A DNA stretch of 64,000 nt from the NCBI RefSeq assembly GCF_965342175.1, contig NZ_CBDRBL010000015.1, positions 1 to 64,000 of the forward strand. The letters run 5' to 3'. This DNA comes from Actinacidiphila sp965342175. Its GTDB lineage: Bacteria > Actinomycetota > Actinomycetes > Streptomycetales > Streptomycetaceae. The notes beneath the pieces are model-generated. The model searched no databases. It was given only the letters and a program-made list of their open reading frames with translations, and was not told the DNA's origin. The position numbers were made by a program, and so were the translations under genes. Shown here one piece after another: positions 25,843 through 35,018 of this stretch. Within the stretch, counting starts at the first letter, position 1. Each line of letters starts with the position of its first letter.

Positions 25843-26575
25843 GCCGGGCGTCGTCCTGTACCGGCAGCAGCATGCGCCACACCGCGTCCTCCAGCCCGTG
25901 CACCCCGGCGATCCACCCCAAGCCGTCCTCCGGGGTCCCTTGACGCGCCGCGGCGGCCAGTTCGCCCAGAGCGCCGGCGAGGTCGCCGTGCCGCAGCACG
26001 GGCTCGACGCGGCCGCCGCCGGGACCGCCGGTGAGGTAGCGCTCGTAGGCGGGCGCCGTGCGCAGCACCCCCACCGGGCGCCACTCCTGCGCCGTCCGGT
26101 CCACCGGGCGGCCGCCCACCCGGACCCCGTCCGCCTCCAGCACCCGGGTGCGCGTGCGGTCCACGGCGAGCGCGGTCCACGCGTCGGCGCCGGTGAGCAC
26201 CGCCGCGGGACGGCAGCGCTCGACGGCCTCCGCGACCGGCTCCGCCCCCGCCCGGCCGCCGCCGACCAGCGGCACCGCCGTCATGCCGGCGTACAGGCAG
26301 CCGTAGAACGCCCCCGCCAGGTCGGCGCCCTGCCGGTAGTCGAGCAGCACCCGGCTGCCCGGCGGCAGCAGCCGTCCCAGCTCCGCCGCGACGGCGCGGG
26401 CGCGGCGGTCGAGCCCGGCGAAGTCGCAGTCGTACGGCTCTCCCAGACGCCCCTCCGGGTCCCGCTCGGCCCGGCGTCGCAGGGCGGGGCCGGGCAGTCG
26501 GCCGACCGGCACCGCCGGCCGGCCGCCCCGGCTCCGCGCTCCGCTCCCGGCATGCCTCACACAACGCGCGCACAT
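25823..26575 (-). CDS. Truncated AMP-ligase-like protein (250 aa)
   Basis: Starts at ATG 26575 after a strong GGAGGAGGTGGAGGG. Residues 50-150 resemble the N-terminal part of acyl-AMP ligases: AERDPEGRLGEPYDCDFAGL, a helix RRARAVAAELGRLLPPGSRV, then LLDYRQGADLAGAFYGCLYA and GMTAVPLVGGGRAG. The ATP-binding TSGTTG-type motif and the C-terminal domain are absent. The protein ends where the direct repeat begins, so it may be a deletion remnant or a non-catalytic relative. It is divergent from afsR with a 273-bp shared promoter region. Confidence 0.65.
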   Translation of the reverse strand: MCARCVRHAGSGARSRGGRPAVPVGRLPGPALRRRAERDPEGRLGEPYDCDFAGLDRRARAVAAELGRLLPPGSRVLLDYRQGADLAGAFYGCLYAGMTAVPLVGGGRAGAEPVAEAVERCRPAAVLTGADAWTALAVDRTRTRVLEADGVRVGGRPVDRTAQEWRPVGVLRTAPAYERYLTGGPGGGRVEPVLRHGDLAGALGELAAAARQGTPEDGLGWIAGVHGLEDAVWRMLLPVQDDARPRPGPG

Positions 26576-26848
26576 GGGCGGCCCTCCACCTCCTCCGGCG
26601 GAACTCCCGCCGGGTCGACGGCAATCGGCCGCACTCCATGGGAAACTGAACCGCGCATCTTCCGTTACTCCCTCATGCGCCCCTCCGGAAGGCCACCCCT
26701 GGGTGACCGCGTTCGGGAAAGGCGGCAAACTGGCACAGTCGGCGGAACCGATCAGGATGGTCCCGCCGTCCGGGGAAACTGTTCCGGCTCGTGATGAACG
26801 ATCGATATACGCGCTCTCGCGAAGATCCGGCGGCATCAGGGGGCAGGC

Positions 26849-29803
26849 ATGGCAAGCGGTAAGGACCCGGGCGGAGCGCTGCGCTTCGCGGTCCTCGGCC
26901 CGGTACGGGCCTGGCGCGGCACGGAGCCGCTCTCCGTCGGATCGCCGCAGCAGAAGGCACTGCTGTGCGCGCTGCTGCTGCGCGGCGGGCGCCCGGCCAC
27001 CGCGCAGGAGCTGCTGAACGCCGTGTGGGGCGAGGAGCCTCCGCCCACAGCGCTGGCGGCGCTGCGCAGTTACGCCTTCCGCCTCCGCAAGGCCCTCGGT
27101 GCCGACGCGCTGGCCACCGTCGAGGGGGGCTACGTGCTGGACCCCGGCGAGGGCTTCGACCTCTTCCTCGCCGAACGGCACCAAGCCGCGGCCGAGAAGG
27201 CCCGCGCGGCGGGAGACCTGGCCACGGCCCGCGACGAGTTGCGCGGCGCCCTCGCCCTCTTCGACGGCGAGCCCCTGGCCGGTCTCCCCGGCCCGTACGC
27301 CGAGACCCAGCGCACCCGCCTGACGGAGTGGCGGCTGCAGCTCACCGAGACCTGCCTCGACCTGGACCTGCAGGCCGGCTGCCACGCCGAGGCCGTCTCC
27401 GAACTCACGGTGCTGTCCGCGGAGCACCCGCTACGCGAACGTCCGCGCGCCCTGCTGATGCTCGCCCTGTACCGCAGCGGGCGGCAGGCCGAGGCGCTGG
27501 GCGTCTACGCCGACACGCGCCGCCTGCTCGCCGACGAGCTGGGCGTCGACCCCGGTGCCGAGCTCGCCGAACTGCACCAGTGCGTGCTGGAGGCGGACCC
27601 TTCTCTGCTGCCCCCCGTCCCGCGGCCCGTAGCCGGGTCGGAGGCCGGGTCCGTCGCCGCCGAGCCGGTACGGCCGGCCCAGCTGCCCGCCACCGTCGCC
27701 GACTTCACCGGCCGCGAGGACTTCGTCCGGGAACTCGGCGAGCGTCTGGCCGGGGCCTCGGCGGAGGGCGGTGTCATGGCGGTCTCCGCGGTCGCCGGCA
27801 TCGGCGGCGTCGGCAAGACGACCCTCGCCGTCCATGTCGCCCACGCCGTCGCGGGCGCCTTCCCCGACGGCCAGCTCTACGTGGACCTTCAGGGTGCCGA
27901 CGCCGTGCCCGCGGAACCCGAGACGGTGCTCGCATCCTTCCTGCGCTCCCTCGGCGTCGCCGACTCCGCGATACCCGAGTCCCTCGCCGACCGCGCCGCG
28001 CTCTACCGCTCCACCCTCGCGGGCCGCCGGGTCCTGGCCCTGCTGGACAACGCCCACGACGCCGCCCAGGTCCGCCACCTTCTGCCGGGCACGCCCGGCT
28101 GCGCCGCGCTGATCACCAGCCGGCCCCGCATGGTCGACCTGGCCGGGGCCCACCTGGTCGACCTCGACGTCATGAGCCCGGAAGAGGCCCTGCTGCTCTT
28201 CACCCGCATCGTCGGGGAGGAACGCGTCGCCGGGGAACGCCAGGCCGCCCTCGAGGTCGTCGCCGCCTGCGGCTTCCTGCCGCTCGCCATCCGCATCGCC
28301 GCCTCCCGCCTGGCCACCCGCCGCAGCTGGACGGTCTCCTTCCTGGCCCGCAGGCTCAGCGACGAACGCCGCCGCCTGGACGAGCTCCGGGCCGGCGACC
28401 TCGCCGTCAGGGCCACCTTCGACTTCAGCTACGGCCAGCTCACCCCGTCGCAGGCCCGTGCCTTCAGCCTGCTGGCCCTCGCCGACGGCCCGGACATCTC
28501 CCTGGACGCGGCCGCGGCCGTCCTCGACCTGGACGTCGCCGACGCCGAGGAGCTGCTGGAGGCGCTGGTCGACATCAGCCTCCTCGAGTCCAACGCGCCC
28601 GCCCGCTACCGCTACCACGACCTGGTGCGCCTGTACGCCCGGGACTGCGCCCGGCGCCACGAGGGCGACCATGTCCGCTGCGCGGCCCTGTCCCGGCTGC
28701 TGGACTTCTACCTCGCGTCAGCCGCGCGCGCCTACGAGTTGGAGAACCCCGGCGACCGCGTGCTCGCGCACCTCGCCCCCGTCGGCCGCCCCGGACTGGC
28801 CTTCGACTCCCGGGCGGAGGGCCTGGAGTGGCTGTTCACCGAGGCGCCCTGCCTTCTCGCCGCCGTCCGGCAGGCGGCGGCCGACGGTTGTGAGGCGCCG
28901 CTGCGGCGGGCCGTCGACCTGCTCTTCACCACCCAGGACCTGATGGAGTCCGGGATCCACGCGCGCCAGTACGAGCAGGCCACGCGCGCCCTCGCCGCGA
29001 CGGCGTGCACCTGCGGCGAGCAGCGCGTGGAGGCGAGGACGCGCGTGCTGCTGGGCCAGCTCCTGGGCCTTTCGGGCCACTTCAAGGAGGCGGACGGGCA
29101 GGCGCAGCGCGCACTCGTCCTCGGCCGCTCCGTCGAGGATCCGCTGACGTGCAGCTACGCGCCCATCGTGCGAGGCATGATCGCCGCGTACGGCCGGCAC
29201 TTCGAGGAGGCGGCCGCCCACTACCAGAGCGGTCTCGACGCGTTCCGGGCCGACGGCAACCGGCATGGTGAGGCGGCCGCCCTGAGCAACCTGTCGCGGG
29301 TGAGGAACGACCTCGGCGACATCCCGGCGGCGGTGGCCGCGGCCGAGGACGCCCTGTCGATCTACCGGGGCCTGCGGGCGGGATTCCGTCTCGGCAACGG
29401 CCTGTACGCGCTCGCCATCGCGCTGACCGCCGCGCGCCGCGAGGACGAGGCCTACGCGTGCCTCACCGAGGCGCTCCCCATCTTCCGTGCGGCCAGGCAG
29501 CAGTTGTGGGAGGGGATGACCCTCTTCCGGATGGCCGAGGTCCAACTGGCCTCCGGGAGCCACCGCCAGGCGGCCTCCCTCGCTGAGCAGTCGCTGAACC
29601 TGCTGCGTGAGATCGGCGGCGCGTGGCGCCGCGCGCACGCCCTCACCGTCCTCGGCACGTCCCTCGACGGCATGGGTCAGCCCGACCGCGCGCGTGCCTG
29701 CTGGCGCGACGCCCTCGCGGAGTTCACGGCCCTGGGGTCCCCCGACGCGGAGACCGTGCGGCGTCTGCTCGCGGGCCCTGCCGCGCCGGCGGTCGCGGTC
29801 TGA
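26849..29803 (+). CDS. afsR: Global regulator AfsR (SARP + NB-ARC + TPR, 984 aa)
   Basis: A transcription activator of secondary metabolism, phosphorylated by AfsK. Residues 1-105 are the OmpR-like SARP DNA-binding domain (LRFAVLGPVRAWRGTEPLSV, TAQELLNAVWGEEPPPTALA). The bacterial activator domain follows to about 255 (PLRERPRALLMLALYRSGRQ). The NB-ARC ATPase contains the P-loop GIGGVGKTT at about 317-325 and LLDNAHDAAQVRHLLPGTPG. TPR-like repeats fill the C-terminus. The length is close to that of AfsR (about 990 residues), and neighbouring afsK and kbpA support orthology over other SARPs. The start at ATG 26849 follows AGGGGGCAGGC. It is followed by the candidate afsS. Confidence 0.92.
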   Translation: MASGKDPGGALRFAVLGPVRAWRGTEPLSVGSPQQKALLCALLLRGGRPATAQELLNAVWGEEPPPTALAALRSYAFRLRKALGADALATVEGGYVLDPGEGFDLFLAERHQAAAEKARAAGDLATARDELRGALALFDGEPLAGLPGPYAETQRTRLTEWRLQLTETCLDLDLQAGCHAEAVSELTVLSAEHPLRERPRALLMLALYRSGRQAEALGVYADTRRLLADELGVDPGAELAELHQCVLEADPSLLPPVPRPVAGSEAGSVAAEPVRPAQLPATVADFTGREDFVRELGERLAGASAEGGVMAVSAVAGIGGVGKTTLAVHVAHAVAGAFPDGQLYVDLQGADAVPAEPETVLASFLRSLGVADSAIPESLADRAALYRSTLAGRRVLALLDNAHDAAQVRHLLPGTPGCAALITSRPRMVDLAGAHLVDLDVMSPEEALLLFTRIVGEERVAGERQAALEVVAACGFLPLAIRIAASRLATRRSWTVSFLARRLSDERRRLDELRAGDLAVRATFDFSYGQLTPSQARAFSLLALADGPDISLDAAAAVLDLDVADAEELLEALVDISLLESNAPARYRYHDLVRLYARDCARRHEGDHVRCAALSRLLDFYLASAARAYELENPGDRVLAHLAPVGRPGLAFDSRAEGLEWLFTEAPCLLAAVRQAAADGCEAPLRRAVDLLFTTQDLMESGIHARQYEQATRALAATACTCGEQRVEARTRVLLGQLLGLSGHFKEADGQAQRALVLGRSVEDPLTCSYAPIVRGMIAAYGRHFEEAAAHYQSGLDAFRADGNRHGEAAALSNLSRVRNDLGDIPAAVAAAEDALSIYRGLRAGFRLGNGLYALAIALTAARREDEAYACLTEALPIFRAARQQLWEGMTLFRMAEVQLASGSHRQAASLAEQSLNLLREIGGAWRRAHALTVLGTSLDGMGQPDRARACWRDALAEFTALGSPDAETVRRLLAGPAAPAVAV

Positions 29804-29848
29804 CGTCCGGGACGTGCAACACCACGGGCACAGGACGTCAACAATTCC

Positions 29849-29881
29849 GTTTATCAGTTGATTATCGTCCCCTGCCACGAT
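29849..29881 (+). promoter_or_regulatory. Candidate AfsR-binding direct repeat and -10 of afsS
   Basis: Heptamers GTTTATC (29849-29855) and GATTATC (29860-29866) are spaced 11 bp start to start, as SARP-family activators require. Exactly 8 bp later lies CACGAT-like sequence (29876-29881), where SARP-dependent promoters place the -10. No good -35 exists, consistent with activator dependence. Confidence 0.65.
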
Positions 29882-29900
29882 TCCATCAGTTCCACAGCCA

Positions 29901-29937
29901 CCCGCCTGGCGGCGTACGGGGGTCGTTGCCAGGCGGG
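29901..29937 (+). ncRNA. Hairpin in the afsS leader
   Basis: Perfect 10-bp arms CCCGCCTGGC (29901-29910) and GCCAGGCGGG (29928-29937) with a 17-nt loop, inside the predicted 5' leader and 23 bp before the ribosome-binding site. It could be an mRNA-stability element, an attenuator or the terminator of afsR read-through. Confidence 0.6.
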
Positions 29938-29970
29938 TTCGGTGTCGACCAGTCCACAGCAGGAGGCAGC

Positions 29971-30105
29971 ATGAGCGAGACGACGCCCGAGGCCGGCGCC
30001 GCGGAGGAGCCGGAGGTCACTCCCTCCGAGGAGGAGACCGCCGAGAAGGCGACCGCCAAGGGCGACGGCACGATCATCAAGCCGGACAACTGGCACCAGA
30101 CCTGA
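29971..30105 (+). CDS. afsS: Candidate AfsS (AfsR target peptide, 44 aa)
   Basis: A 44-residue ORF with a perfect AGGAGG 4 bp upstream. It starts MSETTPEAGAAEEPEVTPSE and is very acidic in its first half. It ends in GTIIKPDNWHQT. The TPEA/TPSE units and the terminal PDN-W-H-x-T recall the repeated Thr-x-x-Asp-Asn-His motif of AfsS, the small protein switched on by phosphorylated AfsR. S. coelicolor AfsS is longer (63 residues) and has several copies of the motif; here there is one, altered copy. Position downstream of afsR and the SARP-like repeat are the main support. An unrelated small peptide cannot be excluded. Confidence 0.65.
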   Translation: MSETTPEAGAAEEPEVTPSEEETAEKATAKGDGTIIKPDNWHQT

Positions 30106-30251
30106 GGTCCCGGCTCCACGCACCGGGGGGAGCGGGGAGCCGGACGGGCCGACGGGGGACACGGGGGACACCCGGCCCGGAAGATGCCGCCGGGCAGGAC
30201 GGGGGGCGCTGCAGAACGGCAGCGCGGGGGGCAGCGGCGGCACGCACCATG

Positions 30252-30288
30252 GACCGACTGCGGCGCGGAGGGGGCGCCGTAGTCGGTC
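30252..30288 (+). terminator. Terminator after afsS
   Basis: GACCGACT-G-CGGCGC pairs with GCGCCG-T-AGTCGGTC, a long stem with one mismatch, followed by TTTCGCC. Confidence 0.8.
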
Positions 30289-30767
30289 TTTCGCCATGTC
30301 GGGGACGCCGTGTCGGGGCGTCATGCGGGGGGCGCGGGCGCCCGCGCCTGCCGGCCAGGCAGCCGGACGAGGGCCGACGGGCCCGGGCCGGCCACGCGAC
30401 CGGACGCCCTGCCTTCGTCCCCCCGCACCGCCGAGAACCGCCGCAGACGCCGACAGCCATCGCGCGCGCCACCGGCGCGCAGTGAGTGCCGCACCCCGGT
30501 GTCCCCCTCCGCGGGCCCCTGCAGCGAACCCGTGTGCCGCAAGGCCTTCCGGGTGCGCACGACGCCGGCTCGTCACCCATGGGCGGGGCGACGATGCCTC
30601 GCAGGAGCCGCCGTTGCGCCTCGACCGGACACGGCCGAGGGTGGTTCACCCCGAACGCCACCCCGCGTGGCGCCCCGCGCTCCCGCCGCGTAGGTTGAGC
30701 GACGGCGGCCGTCGTCTGCCCCTTCCGTGTGTGGCGCGACGGCCGTCAGCCTCCGTCAACCGGGCCG
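30289..30767. other. About 480 bp between convergent afsS and afsK, no recognised gene
   Basis: Only Arg/Pro-rich shadow frames lie here. I see no ribosome-binding site with a sensible ORF and no further hairpin of note. In S. coelicolor a small DNA-binding protein gene lies near this position, as far as I recall, but I do not find it here. Confidence 0.45.
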
Positions 30768-33113
30768 TCACGCGCGCCGGGTGGCCGCCTCGGTGCCCTT
30801 CACGGCGTTGAGCGCGTACACGCAGCGGTCCTTGCTGCTCGCGTACACCACGCCGTCGGCGACCACCGGGGAACCGGTGATCTCCCCGCCGGTCTCCAGC
30901 TTCCAGCGCAACTGGCCGCCGCCCGCGTCGACCGTGTAGAGGCAGTGGTCCTTGGAGCCGAAGTGCACCCGCCCGTCGGCCACCACGGGGGAGCCGACGA
31001 TTTCGCCCTGGGCGGCGAAGCGCCACTTCGGGGTGCCGGAGACCGCGTCGAGCGTGTACAGCGCGCCGCCCGCGCCGAGCATCACCGAACCGCCCGCGAC
31101 GAGCACGGGCTCCACGCTCTGCCGCTGCTCGGTGGCGACCCGCCAGCGATCGCGGCCGTCCGCCGGGTCCAGGGCGTACACGGTGCCCAGATAGTCCGCG
31201 ACATAGACGCCGCCACCCGTGGCGCCCGGCCCGGGCACATGGGCGGGGGGCGCGAACATCACCGCGGGAGCGTCGAAACGCCACCGCTCGGCGCCGCTGC
31301 GGGCGTCCAGGGCGAGCACACGGTTCCCCACCGTCACGTACACCGCGCCGTCGGCGACGACCGGTCGGGTCGGCATGGCGCCGCCCTCCCCGGTCGGGTA
31401 CGACCACTGCTCCCCGCCGCTCGTGGCGTCCATGGCCTGCAGGCGGCCGCCGCCGTGGAAGTAGACGACGCCGTCCACCACGCTCGGGCCCGACTCGGGC
31501 GTCTCGAAGTCAGTCTGAGCACCGCCGCGTTCCCAGCGCAGCCGCCCGGTCGCGGCGTCCCAGACCTGAACGCCGCCGCCGCGGGTGCCGGTGACCACCG
31601 TGCCGGCGTCCGCCCGCAGCGAGTAGATCCAGCCGTCCACTCCGGTGCGCCAGTGCTCGGAGCCGTCCCCGGCGTCCAGCGCGTACAGGCTCGGCCCGTC
31701 GGAGCCGTGGATCCGGCCGCCCGAGACCGCCATCGTCCACGCCACGTCGCGGGTCTTGAACTGCCGCCGCCCGGTGGCCACGTCCAGCGCGTGCACTTCG
31801 AAGGAGGTCACATAGAGCCGGCCCGAGGACACGACCGGGGTGCCCCACACGTCGTTGGACATGCGGAACCGCCACGGCCGCCACTCGCCCGGCGGGACGG
31901 CGGGGGGCTGCGGCCCCCCCTGCCGCACCCCGTGGGCGTTGCCCTGGCCGGGCACCGCCGCCGGGGGCGCTCCGGCCGCGCCGCCGCGGCCGGCCCAGCC
32001 GAGTCCGCCCCCGGCAGCGGCCGCGGCCTGGTTCTTGCGCTCGGCGCGCCGCATGCCGGGCCCTATCGGCGCGGAGCCGGCGAGCCGCACCGGTCCGCCC
32101 GGGCTCTCGGCGGCGGACGGAGGGGGAGGCGCGGGGGGCCGCGCCGGCATCGGGGGCACCTGAGGCGCCGCGGCGCCCGCGCCGCCGGCGGGGGCGCCCG
32201 GCCCGGCGCCAGGGCGGCCGCCGCTGCGCCGGTCCTCTATCAGGCTCACCGCCGCGGGCGGCAGCCACGCGGAGGCCGTACCGGTGTCGTCGCCGGCGGA
32301 GGAGAACAGGTGCGGCGCGAGCTGGGCCTGCAGATCCGCCGGGCTCGGCCGGCGGTCGGCCTCCATCCGCATGCACGCCTCGATGAGGGGCCGCAGTTCG
32401 TCGGGCAGACCCGACAGGTCCGGGCCCTCCCGGAGCAGCATGAAGACCGTCTCCACCGGGTTCGCCCCGTGGTAGGGCGCGTGCCCGGTCGCGGCGAAGA
32501 CCAGCGTCGAGCCGAGCGAGAAGACATCGCTCGCGCCCGTGACGCTGCGTGAGTCCTTGGCCTGTTCGGGCGACATGTAGGCAGGCGTGCCGACCGCGAC
32601 GTTGGTCATCGTCAGCCGGGTGTTGGACACCCCGCTCGCGATGCCGAAGTCGATCACGCGCGGGCCGTCCTCCACGACGAGCACGTTGGAGGGCTTCATG
32701 TCCCGGTGGACGAGTCCCGCCCCGTGGATCGACTGCAGTGCCTCCGCGACACCGGCCGCGAGCCACCGCACGGCCTGCACCGGCAGCGGACCGGACTCGT
32801 TGACGATCTCCTCGAGCGAGGGCGCCGGCACGAAGGCCGTCGCGAGCCAGGGCACGGCGGCCCTGGGGTCGGCGTCGACGACCGCCGCCGTGTAGAAGCC
32901 GCTGACCGCGCGGGCCGCCTCCACCTCACGGGCGAAGCGCACACGGAACAGCTGGTCCTCGGCGAGCTCCGCCCGCACCGTCTTGATCGCCACGCGCCGA
33001 CCGGACGCCGAGCGCGCGAGATAGACCAGGCCCATACCGCCGGCACCCAGCCTGCCCAGCACCTCGAAAGGCCCGATCCGTCTCGGATCGTGCTGCGTCA
33101 GCTGCTGCACCAC
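30768..33113 (-). CDS. afsK: Serine/threonine protein kinase AfsK with PQQ-like beta-propeller (781 aa)
   Basis: A Hanks-type kinase that autophosphorylates and phosphorylates AfsR. The kinase domain (about residues 14-275) has the glycine loop LGRLGAGGMGLVYLA, Lys44 in VAIKTV, the catalytic loop LVHRDMKPSNVLVVED and VIDFGIASG. A Pro/Ala/Gly-rich linker spans about 300-400. The C-terminal half consists of repeated PQQ-type blades (LYALDAGDGSEHWRTGVDGW, VLALDARSGAERWRFDAPAV, LYTLDAVSGTPKWRFAAQGE). No membrane helix is present; AfsK is loosely membrane-associated. I start at GTG 33113 (VVQQLTQHDPRRIG), since the upstream extension is low-complexity. The opening QLTQHDPRRIGPFEVLGRLG is what I remember of AfsK. 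Confidence 0.95.
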   Translation of the reverse strand: MVQQLTQHDPRRIGPFEVLGRLGAGGMGLVYLARSASGRRVAIKTVRAELAEDQLFRVRFAREVEAARAVSGFYTAAVVDADPRAAVPWLATAFVPAPSLEEIVNESGPLPVQAVRWLAAGVAEALQSIHGAGLVHRDMKPSNVLVVEDGPRVIDFGIASGVSNTRLTMTNVAVGTPAYMSPEQAKDSRSVTGASDVFSLGSTLVFAATGHAPYHGANPVETVFMLLREGPDLSGLPDELRPLIEACMRMEADRRPSPADLQAQLAPHLFSSAGDDTGTASAWLPPAAVSLIEDRRSGGRPGAGPGAPAGGAGAAAPQVPPMPARPPAPPPPSAAESPGGPVRLAGSAPIGPGMRRAERKNQAAAAAGGGLGWAGRGGAAGAPPAAVPGQGNAHGVRQGGPQPPAVPPGEWRPWRFRMSNDVWGTPVVSSGRLYVTSFEVHALDVATGRRQFKTRDVAWTMAVSGGRIHGSDGPSLYALDAGDGSEHWRTGVDGWIYSLRADAGTVVTGTRGGGVQVWDAATGRLRWERGGAQTDFETPESGPSVVDGVVYFHGGGRLQAMDATSGGEQWSYPTGEGGAMPTRPVVADGAVYVTVGNRVLALDARSGAERWRFDAPAVMFAPPAHVPGPGATGGGVYVADYLGTVYALDPADGRDRWRVATEQRQSVEPVLVAGGSVMLGAGGALYTLDAVSGTPKWRFAAQGEIVGSPVVADGRVHFGSKDHCLYTVDAGGGQLRWKLETGGEITGSPVVADGVVYASSKDRCVYALNAVKGTEAATRRA

Positions 33114-33245
33114 TGCCCTGCCACCTCCCCGTGGGTTCCCCCGTCCCGGGGTCCTCCCTGATTCTTCCTGGGATGAGTATCGGTTGCGAACCCGGGGCGG
33201 TGTCGACACGCGATGACCTTCGCTTCGGTTGCGGATGGCGTGCGT

Positions 33246-34046
33246 TCAGGACGGCTTCTCACCGACCGTGGTGCCGGGGTCGATCAGGGCGAAATGGGCG
33301 CCCTGGTCGTCGCTCGCCAGGAGAAAACGCCCGAAAGGCGAATCGATCGGACCCATGGTGACCCGCCCCCCGAGCCGCGCGACCGTCTCGGCGGCACGAT
33401 CGGCGTCGGCGACGGCGAAGTAGACCATGAAGTGCGCCGGCAGTTCGTCGGGGAACCCCTCTCCCATCCGGAAGCGGCCGAACACGGCGTTGCCGGGTCC
33501 GACCTCCGCGTCCCGGGGCACGAAGATCCGGAAGTCGACGGCATCGTCCTCGATACGCCCGCTGCCCAGGCCGAAGACCTCCTCGTAGAAGGGGTCGGTG
33601 CGCTCGGTCTCGCGCGTGTAGACCTCGGTCCAGACATAGGAGCCCGGGACGCCGGTGACCTCGAAGCCCCGGTGCGTGCCGGGTTGCCACACCCCGAACA
33701 CCGCGCCGCCCGGGTCGGCCGCCATGAGCATCGTGCCGCAGTCGCCAACGGCCACGGGTTCCATGATGAGTTGACCGCCGCTGTCACGGATCCTCCCCGC
33801 GGTGGCGCGGATGTCGGAGGAGGCGAGGTAGACGTTCCACACCGTCGGCATCCGGCCGTCCGGTTTGGGGGCGAGGGCCGCGACGTTCTTCCCGTCCGGG
33901 CCGTACGCCTGGGTGTACTGCCCGTACCGCTCCTCCCCCTCCCCGAAGGTCCAGCCGAGCAGTCCGCCGTAGAAGCGCTTGCCGGCCTCCAGGTCGTTGA
34001 GCATGGCGTCGGCCCAGCAGGGGGCGCCGTCGGGGTGTGCGGCCAT
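33246..34046 (-). CDS. kbpA: AfsK-binding inhibitor KbpA, VOC family (266 aa)
   Basis: Two vicinal-oxygen-chelate domains are fused: residues 8-120 (PCWADAMLNDLEAGKRFYGG, then MLMAADPGGAVFGVWQPG) and 130-262 (YVWTEVYTRETERTDPFYEE, then FLLASDDQGAHFALIDPG). The fold is that of glyoxalase/dioxygenase proteins, but the position immediately upstream of afsK marks it as KbpA, which binds unphosphorylated AfsK and inhibits its autophosphorylation. The metal-ligand His/Glu pattern is incomplete, consistent with a binding rather than an enzymatic role. A 132-bp gap separates it from afsK. Confidence 0.85.
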   Translation of the reverse strand: MAAHPDGAPCWADAMLNDLEAGKRFYGGLLGWTFGEGEERYGQYTQAYGPDGKNVAALAPKPDGRMPTVWNVYLASSDIRATAGRIRDSGGQLIMEPVAVGDCGTMLMAADPGGAVFGVWQPGTHRGFEVTGVPGSYVWTEVYTRETERTDPFYEEVFGLGSGRIEDDAVDFRIFVPRDAEVGPGNAVFGRFRMGEGFPDELPAHFMVYFAVADADRAAETVARLGGRVTMGPIDSPFGRFLLASDDQGAHFALIDPGTTVGEKPS

Positions 34047-34239
34047 CTCGTCCTCGATTCGTCCGATGATGCGACAGACGATCCTGATTCACATGGGGAT
34101 TCACAGGGATCGACGGAGTGTCTGACTTGACACGTTATCGGCGGATCACCCTCAGCGCCCGGGGAAAATTCGAACACATGACCTTCCCCATTTGCAGGCG
34201 TCAAATCGCGCGCTGATCACCGACCCGTAAACTGACGGC

Positions 34240-34887
34240 ATGACAGGACAAGTTCGCACCGTCGACGGCCGTGTGGCAGGCCGCCGGGGACAGGCGACGC
34301 GGCAGAAGCTGCTCGACTGTCTCGGCGACATGCTCAGCACGTCGCCGTACCGGGACGTCAAGGTGATAGACGTCGCCCGGATGGCGGGTACCTCCCCCGC
34401 AACGTTCTATCAGTACTTCCCCGACGTCGAGGGCGCCGTCCTCGAGCTCGCCGAGGAGATGGCCAAGGAGGGGGCCGCGCTGACGGACCTCGCCGCCGGC
34501 CGCTCCTGGGCCGGCAAGGCCGGCGCCACGACGGCGGAGGAACTGGTCGAGGGCTTCCTCTCCTTCTGGCGCAAGCACGACGCCATCCTGCGCGTCGTGG
34601 ACCTGGGCGCCGCAGAAGGGGACAAGCGGTTCTACAAGATCCGCATGAAGGTCCTCAACCCCCTCACCAACTCCCTCTCCGACTCGATCAAGGAGCTCCA
34701 GGGCAAAGGCCGCGTCGACAAGGATGTCAGCCCCGCGGCCGTTGCCGGATCCCTCGTGACCATGCTCGCCGCGGTCGCCGCGCACCAGAAGGGCTTCCAG
34801 AGCCTGGGCGTCAAGCAGGCCGAGCTGAAGCCGAACCTCGCGCTTCTGGTGCACCTCGGTGTGACGGGCAAGAAGCTGGCGCGGTGA
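34240..34887 (+). CDS. TetR-family regulator (215 aa)
   Basis: Residues 18-65 form the TetR helix-turn-helix (TRQKLLDCLGDMLSTSPYRD, then VKVIDVARMAGTSPATFYQY), and the ligand-binding domain is all helical. No Shine-Dalgarno precedes the ATG. A TAAACT -10-like hexamer ends 6 bp before it, so the mRNA may be leaderless. The gene is divergent from kbpA. A TetR gene lies beside kbpA in S. coelicolor as well, as far as I recall. Target and ligand are unknown. Confidence 0.9.
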   Translation: MTGQVRTVDGRVAGRRGQATRQKLLDCLGDMLSTSPYRDVKVIDVARMAGTSPATFYQYFPDVEGAVLELAEEMAKEGAALTDLAAGRSWAGKAGATTAEELVEGFLSFWRKHDAILRVVDLGAAEGDKRFYKIRMKVLNPLTNSLSDSIKELQGKGRVDKDVSPAAVAGSLVTMLAAVAAHQKGFQSLGVKQAELKPNLALLVHLGVTGKKLAR

Positions 34888-34958
34888 CGCCGGGGCTCTG
34901 ATGCCCGCCCTCGGCGGCATTGTTGCTCTACCTGTAAGAAGAAGTCCTGCATGCCTGC

Positions 34959-35018
34959 GACGACGCGGGCGCCTACCGGTCCTCGGGGGAGGTTGCCGGC
35001 CCGGGCGCCCGCGTCGTC
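34959..35018 (+). terminator. Terminator after the TetR gene
   Basis: Perfect 15-bp arms GACGACGCGGGCGCC and GGCGCCCGCGTCGTC enclose a 30-nt loop and are followed by CTTTTC. Confidence 0.85.
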
